This document shows positions 13,848 to 14,176 of a DNA stretch of 14,176 nt, in pieces. The position numbers and the translations under genes are program-made. Source of the stretch: Carnobacterium_A sp036639135 (GTDB lineage Bacteria; Bacillota; Bacilli; Lactobacillales; Carnobacteriaceae); assembly GCA_036639135.1 (NCBI GenBank), contig JAVWJE010000053.1, forward strand, positions 1 to 14,176, in the 5' to 3' direction. The notes under the pieces were generated by a model. That model saw only the letters and a list, made by a program, of their open reading frames with translations, did not search any database and was not told where the DNA came from. Position 1 is the stretch's first letter. Every line of letters starts with the position of its first letter.

Positions 13848-14168
13848 ATGGAATTTGTTTATTTAGAATATCAAAAGGATCATCTCGATATCAATATTGA
13901 CTTTTTTGGAAGAGAAGCCTGTGCTCCTAATTATTCTTTTGGTCCGTCTGTACGTGATAACTATGTGATCCATTATATTTTAAAAGGAAAAGGACAATTG
14001 AATATCGATGATTTCTCATTTAGCTTAGCTGCTGGAAATATCTTTATTTTACCTAAAAATTTAGTTACTTTTTACCAAGCAGATAAAGAAGATCCTTGGG
14101 ATTATATTTGGGTAGGCTTAAGCGGCACAAAGATTGAAAATTATTTAAATATTGACTCAACAATTTGA
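13848..14168 (+). CDS. msmR: AraC-family regulator of the msm operon, N-terminal part, frame ends early
   Basis: The 106 residues match the N-terminal sugar-sensing cupin domain of MsmR/RafR-type activators: FFGREACAPNYSFGPSVRDNYVIHYILKGKG, then AAGNIFILPKNLVTFYQADKEDPWDYIWVG (split here only by a short stretch). Confidence 0.8.
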   Translation: MEFVYLEYQKDHLDINIDFFGREACAPNYSFGPSVRDNYVIHYILKGKGQLNIDDFSFSLAAGNIFILPKNLVTFYQADKEDPWDYIWVGLSGTKIENYLNIDSTI

Positions 14169-14176
14169 GTATAATC

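Overview
The window is AT-rich DNA from a low-GC Gram-positive bacterium, most likely a lactic acid bacterium. Carnobacteriaceae is my best guess from the overall feel of the proteins, but no 16S or other marker is present to prove it. The supporting signs are an SpxB-type pyruvate oxidase, strong AGGAGG-type ribosome binding sites, a Gram-positive lipoprotein sugar-binding protein, intrinsic terminators with U tracts, and an msm-type operon as in streptococci and enterococci.

Left part (1-2870): the 3' end of a pyruvate oxidase gene and its terminator, then a divergent MurE-like Mur ligase gene. This gene is interrupted at codon 250 by one in-frame TAA, with the rest of the frame intact. Middle-left (2871-4690): gene-poor DNA with hairpins and an orphan terminator that may end a small RNA, then a two-gene operon of a MarR-type repressor and a PaiA-like N-acetyltransferase. 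A perfect inverted repeat sits at the marR promoter.

Middle (4690-5410): a minus-strand pair of very small membrane-protein genes (43 and 75 aa) with a terminator-like structure in front. Four copies of a 28-bp palindromic element lie in this and the preceding intergenic DNA. Next (5675-6577) is a guanidine-I (ykkC) riboswitch with a clear terminator expression platform. It controls two overlapping SMR genes that match the YkkC/YkkD (paired guanidinium exporter) pattern. A frameshifted remnant of an Opp/App-type ABC ATPase follows on the minus strand.

Right part (6978-14176): a minus-strand operon for raffinose-family oligosaccharides, read as msmE-msmF-msmG-gtfA-aga. A binding lipoprotein and two permeases import the sugar. 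GH36 alpha-galactosidase splits off galactose, and sucrose phosphorylase converts the released sucrose to glucose-1-phosphate and fructose. No ATPase gene (msmK) is in the operon, so a shared ATPase elsewhere is expected. A divergent AraC-family regulator gene (msmR type) starts on the plus strand. Its frame stops after 106 codons, at the very edge of the window. Overlapping divergent promoters and a cre-like palindrome lie between msmE and msmR.
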